A stretch of 48,949 nt of DNA. Origin: Geofilum rhodophaeum. GTDB lineage: Bacteria > Bacteroidota > Bacteroidia > Bacteroidales > Marinilabiliaceae. Position numbers and translations under genes: made by a program. The stretch spans positions 1 through 48,949 of the forward strand of contig NZ_MWUJ01000020.1 of NCBI RefSeq assembly GCF_002210225.1, written 5' to 3'. Below, piece by piece: positions 35,501 to 42,441 of this stretch (the stretch's first letter is position 1; every line of letters starts with the position of its first letter). Under the pieces are notes generated by a model that was not told where the DNA came from, ran no database searches, and was given only the letters and a program-made list of their open reading frames with translations.

Positions 35501-37527
35501 GGAGTGTTGGTATAGTAATTGTTGTTAAAAGTTTCATTTTGATTGGTAAAACGAACCACGCCATAATTAGCAAAGTCTCCATTCACAATTACGCGATGAT
35601 TGGCATTCCCAGTCCCCAATTCAATGCGTCCATTGTTATCCACCAGAACATTGCCTCCAATCTGAACATTTCGGGCATTGTTATTACTACCTATTCGAAA
35701 GATGCCTCGGTTCACCGTCATATCACCATTTACAACAAGATCCCCAGCTAGCATGACAATACGACTTGCATTTCCAAAACTGAAAGTCAGGTTATTGTAT
35801 TCCAATCGCTGTAAGGTGAAGTTGCCGGCAGGATTATAATACTCCACAGTTCCACCAAGCGTCGAAGTAAAGGCACTAAAATTTCCTCCGGGGAAATTAT
35901 TCGTCTGTAAACGCAAGATTCCTTCACCACTGACCTCTCCAAAACTATGGCCGGTAGTGGCTCCTAAATCAAGAACACCACCATTCTGGATCAGCAAGGA
36001 CAAAATCTCTCGTGAATTATCCGTGATGGAGACATTACGCCCGTTAAGAATTACTACTCTTTGCGTGGGCAAAGGGACCCCGGCATTAACAGATAGGGTT
36101 CCGGAGGGATCCGTAGTCCAGGTGTTGGGGTTATCCCAGCTGCCCGACTGGTAAGAATAGTAGGTTATTACTGGCTCTCGTAAGGTCCAAATACCATTCA
36201 GGTCGGAAATGCCAGAACCACCAAATGTGTTGGCTCCATAGTTTTGGCCCCCGGGTATATCTATCCACGAACCATTTTGAAACACCTTAGCTTCATAAGA
36301 AACGGTATTGGGCAGTTCTCCATTGGCATAAGTAAAGCGCAATGCAGCATCTTGCACAGAAACTCCGGCCACAGAGGTTATCCAATGTCTTTGCAAGTCA
36401 GTAGGATTACTCCCTGGTGCATTACCAGGAGTAGTTCTAACCGAGATGGAACCTGAACCAGTAACTTGAAAATTGTCTAAATTGTCTATTTTAAAGGGTG
36501 CATAAGCCCCTCCACTACCCACGGGATATATCCCCAAAAAGTCGCCGGATGCTGCCCCCTCTCGTATAAACGAACCAGCTCCCTCTGTAACCAACATATT
36601 GGAAGAAGAGAATGGCTGCCCAGGGATTAAGGATGCGCCTAATTTTAAAGTCAAATCTCTTTGAGCCAAAACAACCCGGGCTCCGGAGAGCTCTAAATCT
36701 CCTGTAACACCAACATCTCCCAATAAGGTTTTATCCCCTCCACCCGAAACTCTTAAGTTACCATAATCCACAGCCGCAATACTCTGGTCTCCGGCATAAC
36801 CATAACTGATCGTTGATGTAGGGTCAGCAACTACTGAAGCTTGCCAGATAAAACCACTTCCATTATTGTGCTCATATGTAGCATTTGAAGCAAGTTCTAG
36901 AGAAATATCGGATGAGGCATTTCCTATGGCATGATTGGCAACCAAAGTCGCCCCTGCTTCTAAAATAATATTAGTTTCTGGGCCACTAAGCGGCCATAAT
37001 GCAGTCGTGCTGCAGGTTTGCCCGCTCTGTATTATGAAGGTTTGATAGCCGGATGTGAAGTTGGCTGGAGTGTAAGCCCCATTCCCATCCCGGTTTGAAT
37101 TCCAATTGGTTGTAATAGAAGGATTGCCTGAACCTTTGTAGTAATAGGTGCCGTAAACTGGAACACTCTTCTGAGCCTCGGCAGAATTACCCCGACCATC
37201 TGAGGCATCAACATTAAGAGTGATGGTTTTTAGGCCAGCCGTTGAGTAGCGAACATTATGAGGTCCGACAGCATTTGAAGCAGGAGGATTGGCATCAACT
37301 CCAAAATCCCAACTGTGGTTCGTCGCCGCTGTAGATTGATCCGTAACCGTAACGATTTCCCCGACTACAGGCGCGGCCTTATCAACGCTAAAATCCGCAG
37401 ATGCGTCAGTTCCTCCACAAGCAAACACGCCATTTGAATGTACTATTGTTAAGAGAAAAAGAGTACCAGTAACCACAATTCGTTTGTCACTGATAATTTT
37501 CAAAAATCTGGTAAAGATTGATTTCAT
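26569..37527 (-). CDS. giant secreted surface protein with PKD-like domain and T9SS-type sorting tail
   Basis: The 3652-residue protein begins with a signal peptide (about 1-36) and a PKD-like domain (about 38-125, APVVGEIVTVTDQS, NHSWDFG, GLKTITLNV). A very long beta-rich body follows, with four recurring blocks starting at about 127, 454, 1352 and 2226. The last three read like VLYSR.SG.W..P.TW and then VVI..GH.V. From about 2650 to 3100 there are Ig/PKD-like repeats with ICAGTAVTYS and EVCDGSSTFV. From about 3110 to the end is a module shared with the two proteins at 39535 and 42442. The last 80 residues (from GDGEVEAG, through IEIYSVAG and GVYIVRARFG) match a Por-secretion-type sorting domain. 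It starts 12 bases after an Lnt-like gene. Adhesin or matrix role is inferred. Confidence 0.85.
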   Translation of the reverse strand: MKSIFTRFLKIISDKRIVVTGTLFLLTIVHSNGVFACGGTDASADFSVDKAAPVVGEIVTVTDQSTAATNHSWDFGVDANPPASNAVGPHNVRYSTAGLKTITLNVDASDGRGNSAEAQKSVPVYGTYYYKGSGNPSITTNWNSNRDGNGAYTPANFTSGYQTFIIQSGQTCSTTALWPLSGPETNIILEAGATLVANHAIGNASSDISLELASNATYEHNNGSGFIWQASVVADPTSTISYGYAGDQSIAAVDYGNLRVSGGGDKTLLGDVGVTGDLELSGARVVLAQRDLTLKLGASLIPGQPFSSSNMLVTEGAGSFIREGAASGDFLGIYPVGSGGAYAPFKIDNLDNFQVTGSGSISVRTTPGNAPGSNPTDLQRHWITSVAGVSVQDAALRFTYANGELPNTVSYEAKVFQNGSWIDIPGGQNYGANTFGGSGISDLNGIWTLREPVITYYSYQSGSWDNPNTWTTDPSGTLSVNAGVPLPTQRVVILNGRNVSITDNSREILSLLIQNGGVLDLGATTGHSFGEVSGEGILRLQTNNFPGGNFSAFTSTLGGTVEYYNPAGNFTLQRLEYNNLTFSFGNASRIVMLAGDLVVNGDMTVNRGIFRIGSNNNARNVQIGGNVLVDNNGRIELGTGNANHRVIVNGDFANYGVVRFTNQNETFNNNYYTNTPNNGRADVVFNNPMADQSLYLAGQSDFYRIEIDKGVDQTYVLNIDAAAPDNFKLFGRNDLEPGTNAPNINNPHALGLQAGTVRLGQNIVIPSLATGTTYTVDEDAMLWLDGANVTYGSGTTGDGTTLLLYGALKVSGTSVLNDNSKQGIVSRSTASITLEGGEVSTECIRTSYQAGVHRGAFNMSGGELTIRAANLPALTGMNVYAAFTLPYPDNTMDVSGGVINILSPNPLNGGSGSNFSILIGANPNNVSITGGEINVTVPNGRDAYMLSTAPLWDLNIYSNVTYRSAQPRAYANNSTIPGLAVQPLVVKNNLTLNNRAVLTSGNANANVVVGGDFIINANATYSPGTNTTIFNGNGPQSFTNNGTLTNGFNNMELSGKSDLTLNGAASLAVRGTLTLGKETILRDNGRTLTVAGNIQNSGTHFRPATGAGRIELTGNGNQILSGDGNGVFNNLSVNKNGGSVTTDATIAVNGDLRLVSNHRFSIGNNLLKLGPDANVYSAATGTAQAFNNNKMIVTGGLMSNGGVQKEFNNSNGFLFPFGFAVGATHYYMPASIQYSEAPSAWGTVTSRPVHGRHHLAQGTNNALGAYWKTTSQGFEGIPSSSVVHTYAYADAFVAGNENNYLPAVYNYGTAWRTINDVNLVNQATNVITFNAESNANGDYTAGLPSAFEGIPVLYSRISGAWNEPGTWSTDSHSGEAGSVVPAANTIVVIGEEHTVTMTANGAEAGALFISDGATLDLVRTNGHNFAALPEETITGSGTLRIARTYFPRGDFGEFLGENGGTVEYYVSGGNAYTLPTVSDGTSLPLTHYRNLVINTSGANITLPNIDFVVSDNLVVKGANQVRTNTGGSRTYGVGGNLEIGSGSLVYRNDRATRFLVSGDVVIHSGANFTVRSGGNTVANTLEIEGSLINNGSFNMVGGARNTATIFKGEQDAVIEGSGSIFNFHSLTVDKGSDATPVLTLKSAITTGVTNPFLTLLNGTFRVDGEGLVVTVTDGSTSFSVPSTAALSVNAGTVRVAYGNNNANLLLAGRLEVLGGRMEIGEATQNRNNSIEYAAAGKPEVYVSGGTLYVNGQIRRPATTTSGSLNYIQSGGELIIAGRNRMTSRGLLEVANNGSLFKVSGGRLILARPSASGSAFGDLYLRPASNEVSGGTIQLGAEDNTAGYSFDLQLGTPIWNLQVGANSGQSASLAVLPLQVKNELFISSNSVFLANGLDVNIEGRLVNNNISASRGINEGGFRPGAVSQTTRFTGTGSQQIQGFGTNVTNFANLEIRATILSLAENSSLYVNNNLSLYSGVFNDGGNIVAVVRNIHNVARHESPSSSGGISVEGTQAQTISGNNAVFGNILMNNSNGANVVNNIRINGHLNFTAGSLYIDDYLLTFGENAVVGGTPGRKQMVMLNGVLSDQGVRKLYAAGAAGEFVFPVGVQGKYTPAAYTVLANGAPGSITLRTINEKHAAVNDTDDNELAYYWSVKSEGFSGLTVSHRYTYEQDDVRADEEQYVGGRYDYENYTWYNLGEVVDAANNTISFTGDYITGEYTAGYAPNFVTKPVLYSRGNGDWDDPTTWAITPGGDAGGLRPDGNPVIIAEGHLVTLNVDNAYTYSVELNGTLDIGTTLYHNMGHFLGDGTLVIGSTSDGNFILPGGKFDEFFDNAASTIEFKGDNEANLPLKPGNIYKPFQNVVLSGSGRKNISADDMKINGNLVIRNGTVLSNVNNNRTLYVGGDWINENTSVGGFLAGRGTVVFDGNRTQQFKVETAESFYNVTMNNNGELDMAETAVGANFVVSNRLNLSRGIIRSYADKVVYISNTVNNAVSGGNVNSFVDGPMTKRMLTGQSFTFQVGNEGRYGRMAVLNTQGGSSPADWTVRYLNANDLPREEEHLNTPITSVSNNERWVVSRPTGASANIQLRWDEQSYPGVTSDALLRNSLRVVQFNSGDSKWTERGQTVNASAKTVATSTRVTTNDYVFTLGLSGVTATISDFTPVEICNNGAVASIPVVLSGSAPWTLSYRVTGASSTRNFTQTGITSPNYVIQLTGDDLAGAGSYSVALVSVSDQSAVGIANGGSVNLLVQETSVPVITGAALVGRNEVRSYSTPQNGANTYVWSWVGTSGGTIANTNNAATNITFGNSTGTYQLQLTETTATTGCEVTTVFTVEVTNIPVPDIAPDEPNICAGTAVTYSTAAITGNEYKWTVTGGTVQTSGAGNWRTVAGGGNSVTVLWGAAGNGSVKVEERVGATSVQGETTLDVVVSPAVNARTVAIQDAEVCDGSSTFVRVENSELSVSYRLKNTADGTYMGPSIGGDGNDLLLPTGALFASEAPYQVVVEAFNLACSMDISAGTVNVLPALNVALSSDAAANAFCVGTAVGFSATPGYSQYVFVVDGTAFDNGNQAVFTTNALVDGSEVSVQALAANGCWGESETLTMQTANIAGMWTGIADSDWNNPMNWCDGQVPVSNSNLVISSKMVHEPVVEDEITLSNLTIQSGAALWLEGGSRVDLLGNFHNDGELVLNNRYGINGMVSLMDNSSISGAGTNRIRLTTPPNQWFYLGSSIKDGIFSDFSAGGEGIIINVYRQRQWWGIKSGLASRALWSLEGMVTNLLLEGADDRLIEYTGELNKEAVSRAYPERGFNLVANPYPTFISWEANAGWERPNVDGTIWYRGKIGDEMAFITYNKDVLVPNAKVALYPDTEVTFTSEEELSLIPPMQAVWLKTLTDNVTVTIKPEARAHSIEGSMLKSSSSSEGDVIRIETRNAYSRDGAVLYFSEGAIEGVDRGDSEKYFNDSKRVPEIYTRSGSTALAINGLPVLSESVHEVPLSVRNQVAGEVSMQFDLRYYHADHAIYLEDKVTGAMLDVSRTNSYSYMADAEGDVHDRFVLYFYKVTTSLDLVGDGEVEAGNAIQIKSVGTKVLVSANMELVAEGPGVIEIYSVAGSKLQEVPANSSRTLVLLPNESGVYIVRARFGNLVKSERVLTSGNFE

Positions 37528-37538
37528 ATTACAAAGGA

Positions 37539-39140
37539 TTACAATCGTGGGTTTTTTATTTTCATGACAAAAATGTAGGCAATTAGACCAAGAGTGGCCA
37601 TCAATGCCAAAACTTCTATATATGACCCCAGTCTGGCAACAAAAGTCACCTTTCTGTTCAGTTTTATTTCTTGTCGCAAAGTGTCAGCCTGCTTACTGTC
37701 TGTCTTGGCAATCACATCTCCTCTTTGATTAATGATGGCAGATATCCCCATATTGGATGAATGAGCAATACTCCTTCTGTTTTCCACAGCCCTAATAACA
37801 GAATGTTGTAGAAACTGCTTAGGCACACTACCATTCTCGTACCAACCTTCATTCAGCAAAACAAAAAAAGCCTGAGCACCTTCTTGGGATGCTTTGTAAA
37901 AGAGTTTATTGTAAACCACTTCATAACAAACCATGGCAGCCGTTTGCAAGCCATTATTTGCTCTATAAACCATCCTGTTATTTTCCCGCGTTGAAAACTG
38001 AAAATCAATTCCTACAGGAGTAAGACGGGGCATAACAAGTGGATATGGGGCATATTCCTGATAAGGCACCAAATGATCTTTTACCCGTAGTTGCGGGGCC
38101 TGATCTTTTTCTATTTGAAGAGCAGCATTATAAGTGTAGTACCAGGTTTTATAATTCTCAGAAAACCTTATTCCTGGGATTCGTTGGTAGTGCTTAATCT
38201 TTTCAACGTCCGGAATCTCTTCATAAACAACAGCCCCGGTAATCAACTTAAGATTTGGAAAACTATCGGTATACTCATAAAAATGATTAAAAACCAAATT
38301 TCGGTTGAAATCCTTGACCCACCCGGCATTGGTTATGGCAGTTTCAGGCAGCACCACATATTCGGTATTCCCAGACAATTCGGGCAGCATAATGCCCAAA
38401 TAGATATCCATTAGTTCATAGATATTCACCCTGTACTTCACATCTCTGTTATCGGTACTGGGATGAACAACAAGCACTTCTTTAGAATGCCCCTTTTCTT
38501 TATAACCGGCGTAAATTGAAAGCGAGAAAATGATGGGTGCAAATACCACAAAAAGCAGAACAAGCCCCCTTTGAAGGAGCAGCTTAAAACTACTGGAGAA
38601 GTTCCGAATGAAAGAAAAAAGCAGAAAATTTACAATCAAAACCCAAAGCGTGCCACCAGCTCCACCCGTGTATTCATACCATTGTATTAACTTATGGTTG
38701 GCGCCCAAATTATTACCTAAGTTAAAAAAGGGCGACCCAAGTTGAAAATTGGCTTGAATCAATTCCGCCGTAAGCCATGCTGCAATAAAATACAGGGCAG
38801 CAAACTTAGGGTATGCCTTTTTAAAATACACATAGAACGAAACGAGCAAAACAAATGGGATAACATATAGAATTGCCACTAAGAAACCCATATTGGCAGT
38901 TTGTAGCACCCAATAAAAACTCATTATGAAATAAGTAACCAATGCTAACAACACTTGGAAAACAAAGATCAAAAGTGGTTTTGCATGTGCCATGGCGTAA
39001 TCGCTGGCAAAAAGCAGGGGAAGAAACGCAACAAAACTAAAATAGTAGTATTCGGATGGTATTGCTGAAAAACCAACCAATAATCCGGTACATATGGGTA
39101 AAAAAACTGCGTAAAACAATTTCTGTAAAAATCTAATCAT
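37539..39140 (-). CDS. lnt: apolipoprotein N-acyltransferase (Lnt)-like protein
   Basis: Lnt adds the third acyl chain to lipoproteins in the inner membrane. The 533-residue product has six or so N-terminal membrane helices, a periplasmic nitrilase-like domain (about 220-490) and a final helix. The catalytic triad is visible: Glu266 in LPETAI, Lys354 in VKDHLVPYQEYAP and Cys405 in MVCYEVVY, close to E267, K335 and C387 of E. coli. The GSPFFNLG segment (135-142) also fits. Unusually it lies only 12 bases upstream of the giant surface protein gene on the same strand, with no promoter between, so the two are likely co-transcribed. It may be a dedicated paralogue rather than the housekeeping copy; whether another exists is unknown. 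Confidence 0.85.
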   Translation of the reverse strand: MIRFLQKLFYAVFLPICTGLLVGFSAIPSEYYYFSFVAFLPLLFASDYAMAHAKPLLIFVFQVLLALVTYFIMSFYWVLQTANMGFLVAILYVIPFVLLVSFYVYFKKAYPKFAALYFIAAWLTAELIQANFQLGSPFFNLGNNLGANHKLIQWYEYTGGAGGTLWVLIVNFLLFSFIRNFSSSFKLLLQRGLVLLFVVFAPIIFSLSIYAGYKEKGHSKEVLVVHPSTDNRDVKYRVNIYELMDIYLGIMLPELSGNTEYVVLPETAITNAGWVKDFNRNLVFNHFYEYTDSFPNLKLITGAVVYEEIPDVEKIKHYQRIPGIRFSENYKTWYYTYNAALQIEKDQAPQLRVKDHLVPYQEYAPYPLVMPRLTPVGIDFQFSTRENNRMVYRANNGLQTAAMVCYEVVYNKLFYKASQEGAQAFFVLLNEGWYENGSVPKQFLQHSVIRAVENRRSIAHSSNMGISAIINQRGDVIAKTDSKQADTLRQEIKLNRKVTFVARLGSYIEVLALMATLGLIAYIFVMKIKNPRL

Positions 39141-39534
39141 ATCCCTGCTTTATCTCTCTAATAACGCAACTAACAGGTTTTTAAAACCTTAAAAATGGAC
39201 TGCTCTTTTTTTAGTGCCTGAACAATCAACCAAAATCTTACAAAAGTAAAACTAATCGACAAATAACATCCTTAACAGTTGTATTGTTTTGATAAAAATA
39301 ACTATACAAGCCTTGTCCTAAGTGCTGTCCATCAGCATATATTCACTTACGAATATGGAAAATAGAAGTTTCTCAAACAGAACCAAACCAAGCACGTATT
39401 TTGACTAAACGTGCATTTTATTTGACTAAAAACAAGCAATAGGTATTTCATAAAATGTAACCCTAAGCCCCCCAAAAAAAATCCGATATCGACGGACACG
39501 CAGATATCGGATTCTATATATTCAGTTTTATTAT
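39141..39534 (-). promoter_or_regulatory. intergenic region with the lnt promoter
   Basis: On the minus strand TACTTTTG at 39241-39248 matches TAnnTTTG about 100 bases before the Lnt start. No gene is seen. The left end of the upstream gene's terminator (39474-39513) also lies here. Confidence 0.4.
39474..39513 (-). terminator. terminator of the 808-residue surface protein gene
   Basis: AATCCGATATC (39480-39490) and GATATCGGATT (39503-39513) form an 11-bp stem. On the minus strand it is followed by a run of T. It lies just after the stop at 39535. Confidence 0.75.
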
Positions 39535-41961
39535 CTACTTGCTGGTATTAACCACCCTCTCACTCTTGACCAATTGGCCAAACTGAGCTCTGATGATGTA
39601 AACACCTCGATCATTCGGCAAAATCACCAAGGTTCTACTGCTCCGAGCCGGCACTTCAGATATCTTCCTGCCATCAATAGTATATACCTCAATATGTCCA
39701 GGAGTCTGCTGAACCAAATCCATACCAACACTTACAAGCACCTTGCCTGCCACACTCTTAATACTGATGGCATCTCCTGCGGCTATTTCATCATTATCAA
39801 CTCTTACCTCCTCAAGATCCGTCGTCACTTTATACAAGTGTATAGCAAAGCGCTCGTGGTCTTCTCCGGTTTGTGTAACTGAGTACTCGTAAGTGCTGTT
39901 GCGTGCCACATTTAAAAATGCTCCAGTAAGCTTATCTTCAAAATAGACCGAATGCTCTCCATTAAAATACCTAAGGTCAAACTTAAGAGAAACTTCACCC
40001 TCCACCCTATTACGAACCGACAAGGGAATAGAATGAACATTCTCTTTCAAGGCAGGCAAACCATTAATGGCCAATGAGCGATCGTCAATCCTTGTGTAAA
40101 CTTCAGGAATGTTTTTTGAATCATTGAAATACTTTTCTGCATCCCCTCTGTCATAACCTTCAGTAAATCCGTCTGCAAAAAAGATTACTGCCCCATCACG
40201 TGAAAAAGAATTCTGAGCTTCAATTCGAATAACCGAATCATCTGAGGTACGACTACTTTTAAGTCTGGAAATATCCATTCCATGTCTCCTGACAGAAGGT
40301 AAAATGGTAGTTTCGACCCCAGGCTTAAGGGTCTTTATCCAGACGGCTTGAGAAGGTGCAATCAAAGAATGTTCCTGAACAACTTCTGGAGTTATTTCAG
40401 TCAGTTTATAGGGTGACAACGCAATGCGTCCCATCGTAGGAACAGCAGGATCATTATTATAAGTTACAAAAGTCATTTCCTCTCCAATCTTTGCACGATA
40501 CCAGATGGTAGGATCTACATCTACACGTTCCCAACCTTCACCACCTTGCCAATCGACAAAAGCGGGATAAGGGTTGGCCAACAAATGAAAACCTTGTTCA
40601 TCAAAAGTTCTGCTGACTTCTGTAATATGCATATCTCCTTCGTACTCGATCACACGTACATCGGCAACCCCATCACCGTCTTTATCAGGGTTATCCGGCA
40701 TATAGTTAGTAACCATGCCTTCCAATGGACGCAATGCCCGAGAAGCTAAACCAGATTTAATTCCCCACCACTGATTGGCACGATAAACATTAATAATAAC
40801 ACCGTCCGCACCCGCACTAAAGTCACTGAAAACAGCGTCCTTTCTGGAGCTGCCAAGATAAAACCATTGGTCTTGAGGCAGGTTGATTTTTGTTTTAACT
40901 TTTCCAACCACCTCACCATTCGTAATGAGTGAAGACATGCCACCTTCACCATACTCATGTTCCATAATAAGCGATGCCCCATCTGCTATGGTCAACTTAC
41001 CACTAACGGTGAGTTGAGCACCTGGCTTAAGAGTGAGAGTAGCACCTGGCTCTATTGTAAGATTGTTAACCTCAATCAAATCGTCTTCCTTTCGAATCTC
41101 AGGATAAGCCCCAGAAGAATTCTTAACTCTCACACTCGAGTTGCTCGTAGGGACTTTATTTCCAGACCAATTGTCCTTAAGGCCCCAGATACTGGTAGTG
41201 ACATCGGTTTTCCACTGGTATCCCATTACTACAGAAACGAGTACCTCATTAACAACATCAACAAGGTCAGTTCCTGCTTCATCTGTTAAAAAATCAGCTA
41301 AATCTCCAGCTATTCCAGGATCATTGATCTTTGACCAACTAGGAGCCGTAATCACAGCATCGGGATTTAGAATATAAATCTTAATATCATTCTTCACATC
41401 ACCTTTTACATCAAACCCTCCACCAAGATGGGTAAAATTACCCCCAACTACAAGATTCCCCGTATTATGAACAGTCGTACTAGATCCAGTACTGAAATTC
41501 CCAACAACAATAATATCTCCATGTGAGGTAATTCCTGCATTACTTGAGGTTAAACTCCCGTGCACAATCAAGGTTCCTCCCCCCTTAACTGTAACATTAG
41601 CAGAAGCGTTCAAATCACCAAAAATTTCAAGAACACCACCATTTTCAACCGTAACTCCACCCCATTGATTATTTGTGTAGTTCCCATTTACAATAAACTC
41701 ACCTTTTACTGTAACCGTAACCGGATTAAAATCACCATTTCTAGTAATAATGGATCCCGTTTCAATGATGAGCGCCTGGTTGACATCTCCATTTACAGGA
41801 GGGGCGCCGTTAAACTTTCCCTTAGTGCTCCAAACTGCGGTAGATTCAAAATCTCCACTTTCACCGGACTTGCTAGCATAGTCTGCTAACAAAACTTGCC
41901 AAGAACCGCCAACCATCAGCAAAACCAATAACCCCAACTTCCTCATGTATAGCTTTTTCAT
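39535..41961 (-). CDS. secreted surface protein with T9SS-type sorting tail (family member 2)
   Basis: The 808-residue protein has a signal peptide (about 1-26). A beta-helix-like N-terminal part (about 30-200) with GDFNPVTVTVKGEFIVNGN and HNTGNLVVGGNF repeats follows. From about 255 it has the module shared with the giant protein and the 800-residue protein: SIWGLKDNW, LPQDQWFYLGSS, VFSDFSAG, GIIINVYRANQWWGIKSGLA and LLANPYPAFVDW. The tail from about 720 (IEVYTIDGRKISEVPARSSR, then GVYIIRAQFGQLVKSERVV) matches a Por-secretion sorting domain. It is a full-length paralogue of the protein at 42442-44844. The function is unknown; display on the surface after T9SS export is inferred. Confidence 0.82.
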   Translation of the reverse strand: MKKLYMRKLGLLVLLMVGGSWQVLLADYASKSGESGDFESTAVWSTKGKFNGAPPVNGDVNQALIIETGSIITRNGDFNPVTVTVKGEFIVNGNYTNNQWGGVTVENGGVLEIFGDLNASANVTVKGGGTLIVHGSLTSSNAGITSHGDIIVVGNFSTGSSTTVHNTGNLVVGGNFTHLGGGFDVKGDVKNDIKIYILNPDAVITAPSWSKINDPGIAGDLADFLTDEAGTDLVDVVNEVLVSVVMGYQWKTDVTTSIWGLKDNWSGNKVPTSNSSVRVKNSSGAYPEIRKEDDLIEVNNLTIEPGATLTLKPGAQLTVSGKLTIADGASLIMEHEYGEGGMSSLITNGEVVGKVKTKINLPQDQWFYLGSSRKDAVFSDFSAGADGVIINVYRANQWWGIKSGLASRALRPLEGMVTNYMPDNPDKDGDGVADVRVIEYEGDMHITEVSRTFDEQGFHLLANPYPAFVDWQGGEGWERVDVDPTIWYRAKIGEEMTFVTYNNDPAVPTMGRIALSPYKLTEITPEVVQEHSLIAPSQAVWIKTLKPGVETTILPSVRRHGMDISRLKSSRTSDDSVIRIEAQNSFSRDGAVIFFADGFTEGYDRGDAEKYFNDSKNIPEVYTRIDDRSLAINGLPALKENVHSIPLSVRNRVEGEVSLKFDLRYFNGEHSVYFEDKLTGAFLNVARNSTYEYSVTQTGEDHERFAIHLYKVTTDLEEVRVDNDEIAAGDAISIKSVAGKVLVSVGMDLVQQTPGHIEVYTIDGRKISEVPARSSRTLVILPNDRGVYIIRAQFGQLVKSERVVNTSK

Positions 41962-42441
41962 ACGTTTTGTTTTGTATCATCCAACTTCGCCTGACCTGTG
42001 AATTTTACGCCATCCTGTTCAAATATTCGTAAAAAGCTTATAATCAACCTGCAAATATAGTAATCAATTACTGTTTTGTACGACATTTAAGTGCTTAGGT
42101 TGCACTTTAAAATGTTAAAGTCAATCAAAAAGTAAAAACTTGTAACAGCTAATTGTGAATTAGTTACCAACATCGTAGCAAAACCCGCACCCCACCAAAC
42201 TAACAATAAAATTCTATAGTTAATCAATATTCTTGTCATACGTTCCCTTGAAGAAAACCATTAATCCATGCATTGTGCCAAAAATACATCGAAACATTTA
42301 AACATCTCAATGCATTCACATGAATCTTTTATAAAAAATACTGATGCCTTATACTTCTTGTTGATAAGCATGAATACTCCAAATAAGAATCCGGTATTGT
42401 AACGGAGCTACAATACCGGATCAAAAAACTTTTATGTCATT
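41962..42441 (-). promoter_or_regulatory. intergenic region with promoter for family member 2
   Basis: On the minus strand TATATTTG at 42052-42059 is a perfect TAnnTTTG box about 90 bases before the start at 41961. The rest is AT-rich without a gene, apart from the terminator at 42389-42421. Confidence 0.45.
42389..42421 (-). terminator. terminator of the 800-residue surface protein gene
   Basis: ATCCGGTATTGTA (42389-42401) and TACAATACCGGAT (42409-42421) form a perfect 13-bp stem with a 7-base loop, followed by TCTTATTT on the minus strand. It lies just after the stop at 42442. Confidence 0.65.

Noticed and set aside
30000-36000. CRISPR array or short tandem DNA repeats in the giant gene.
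   Set aside because: The repetition is at protein level with diverged DNA; no regular repeat-spacer pattern is seen.
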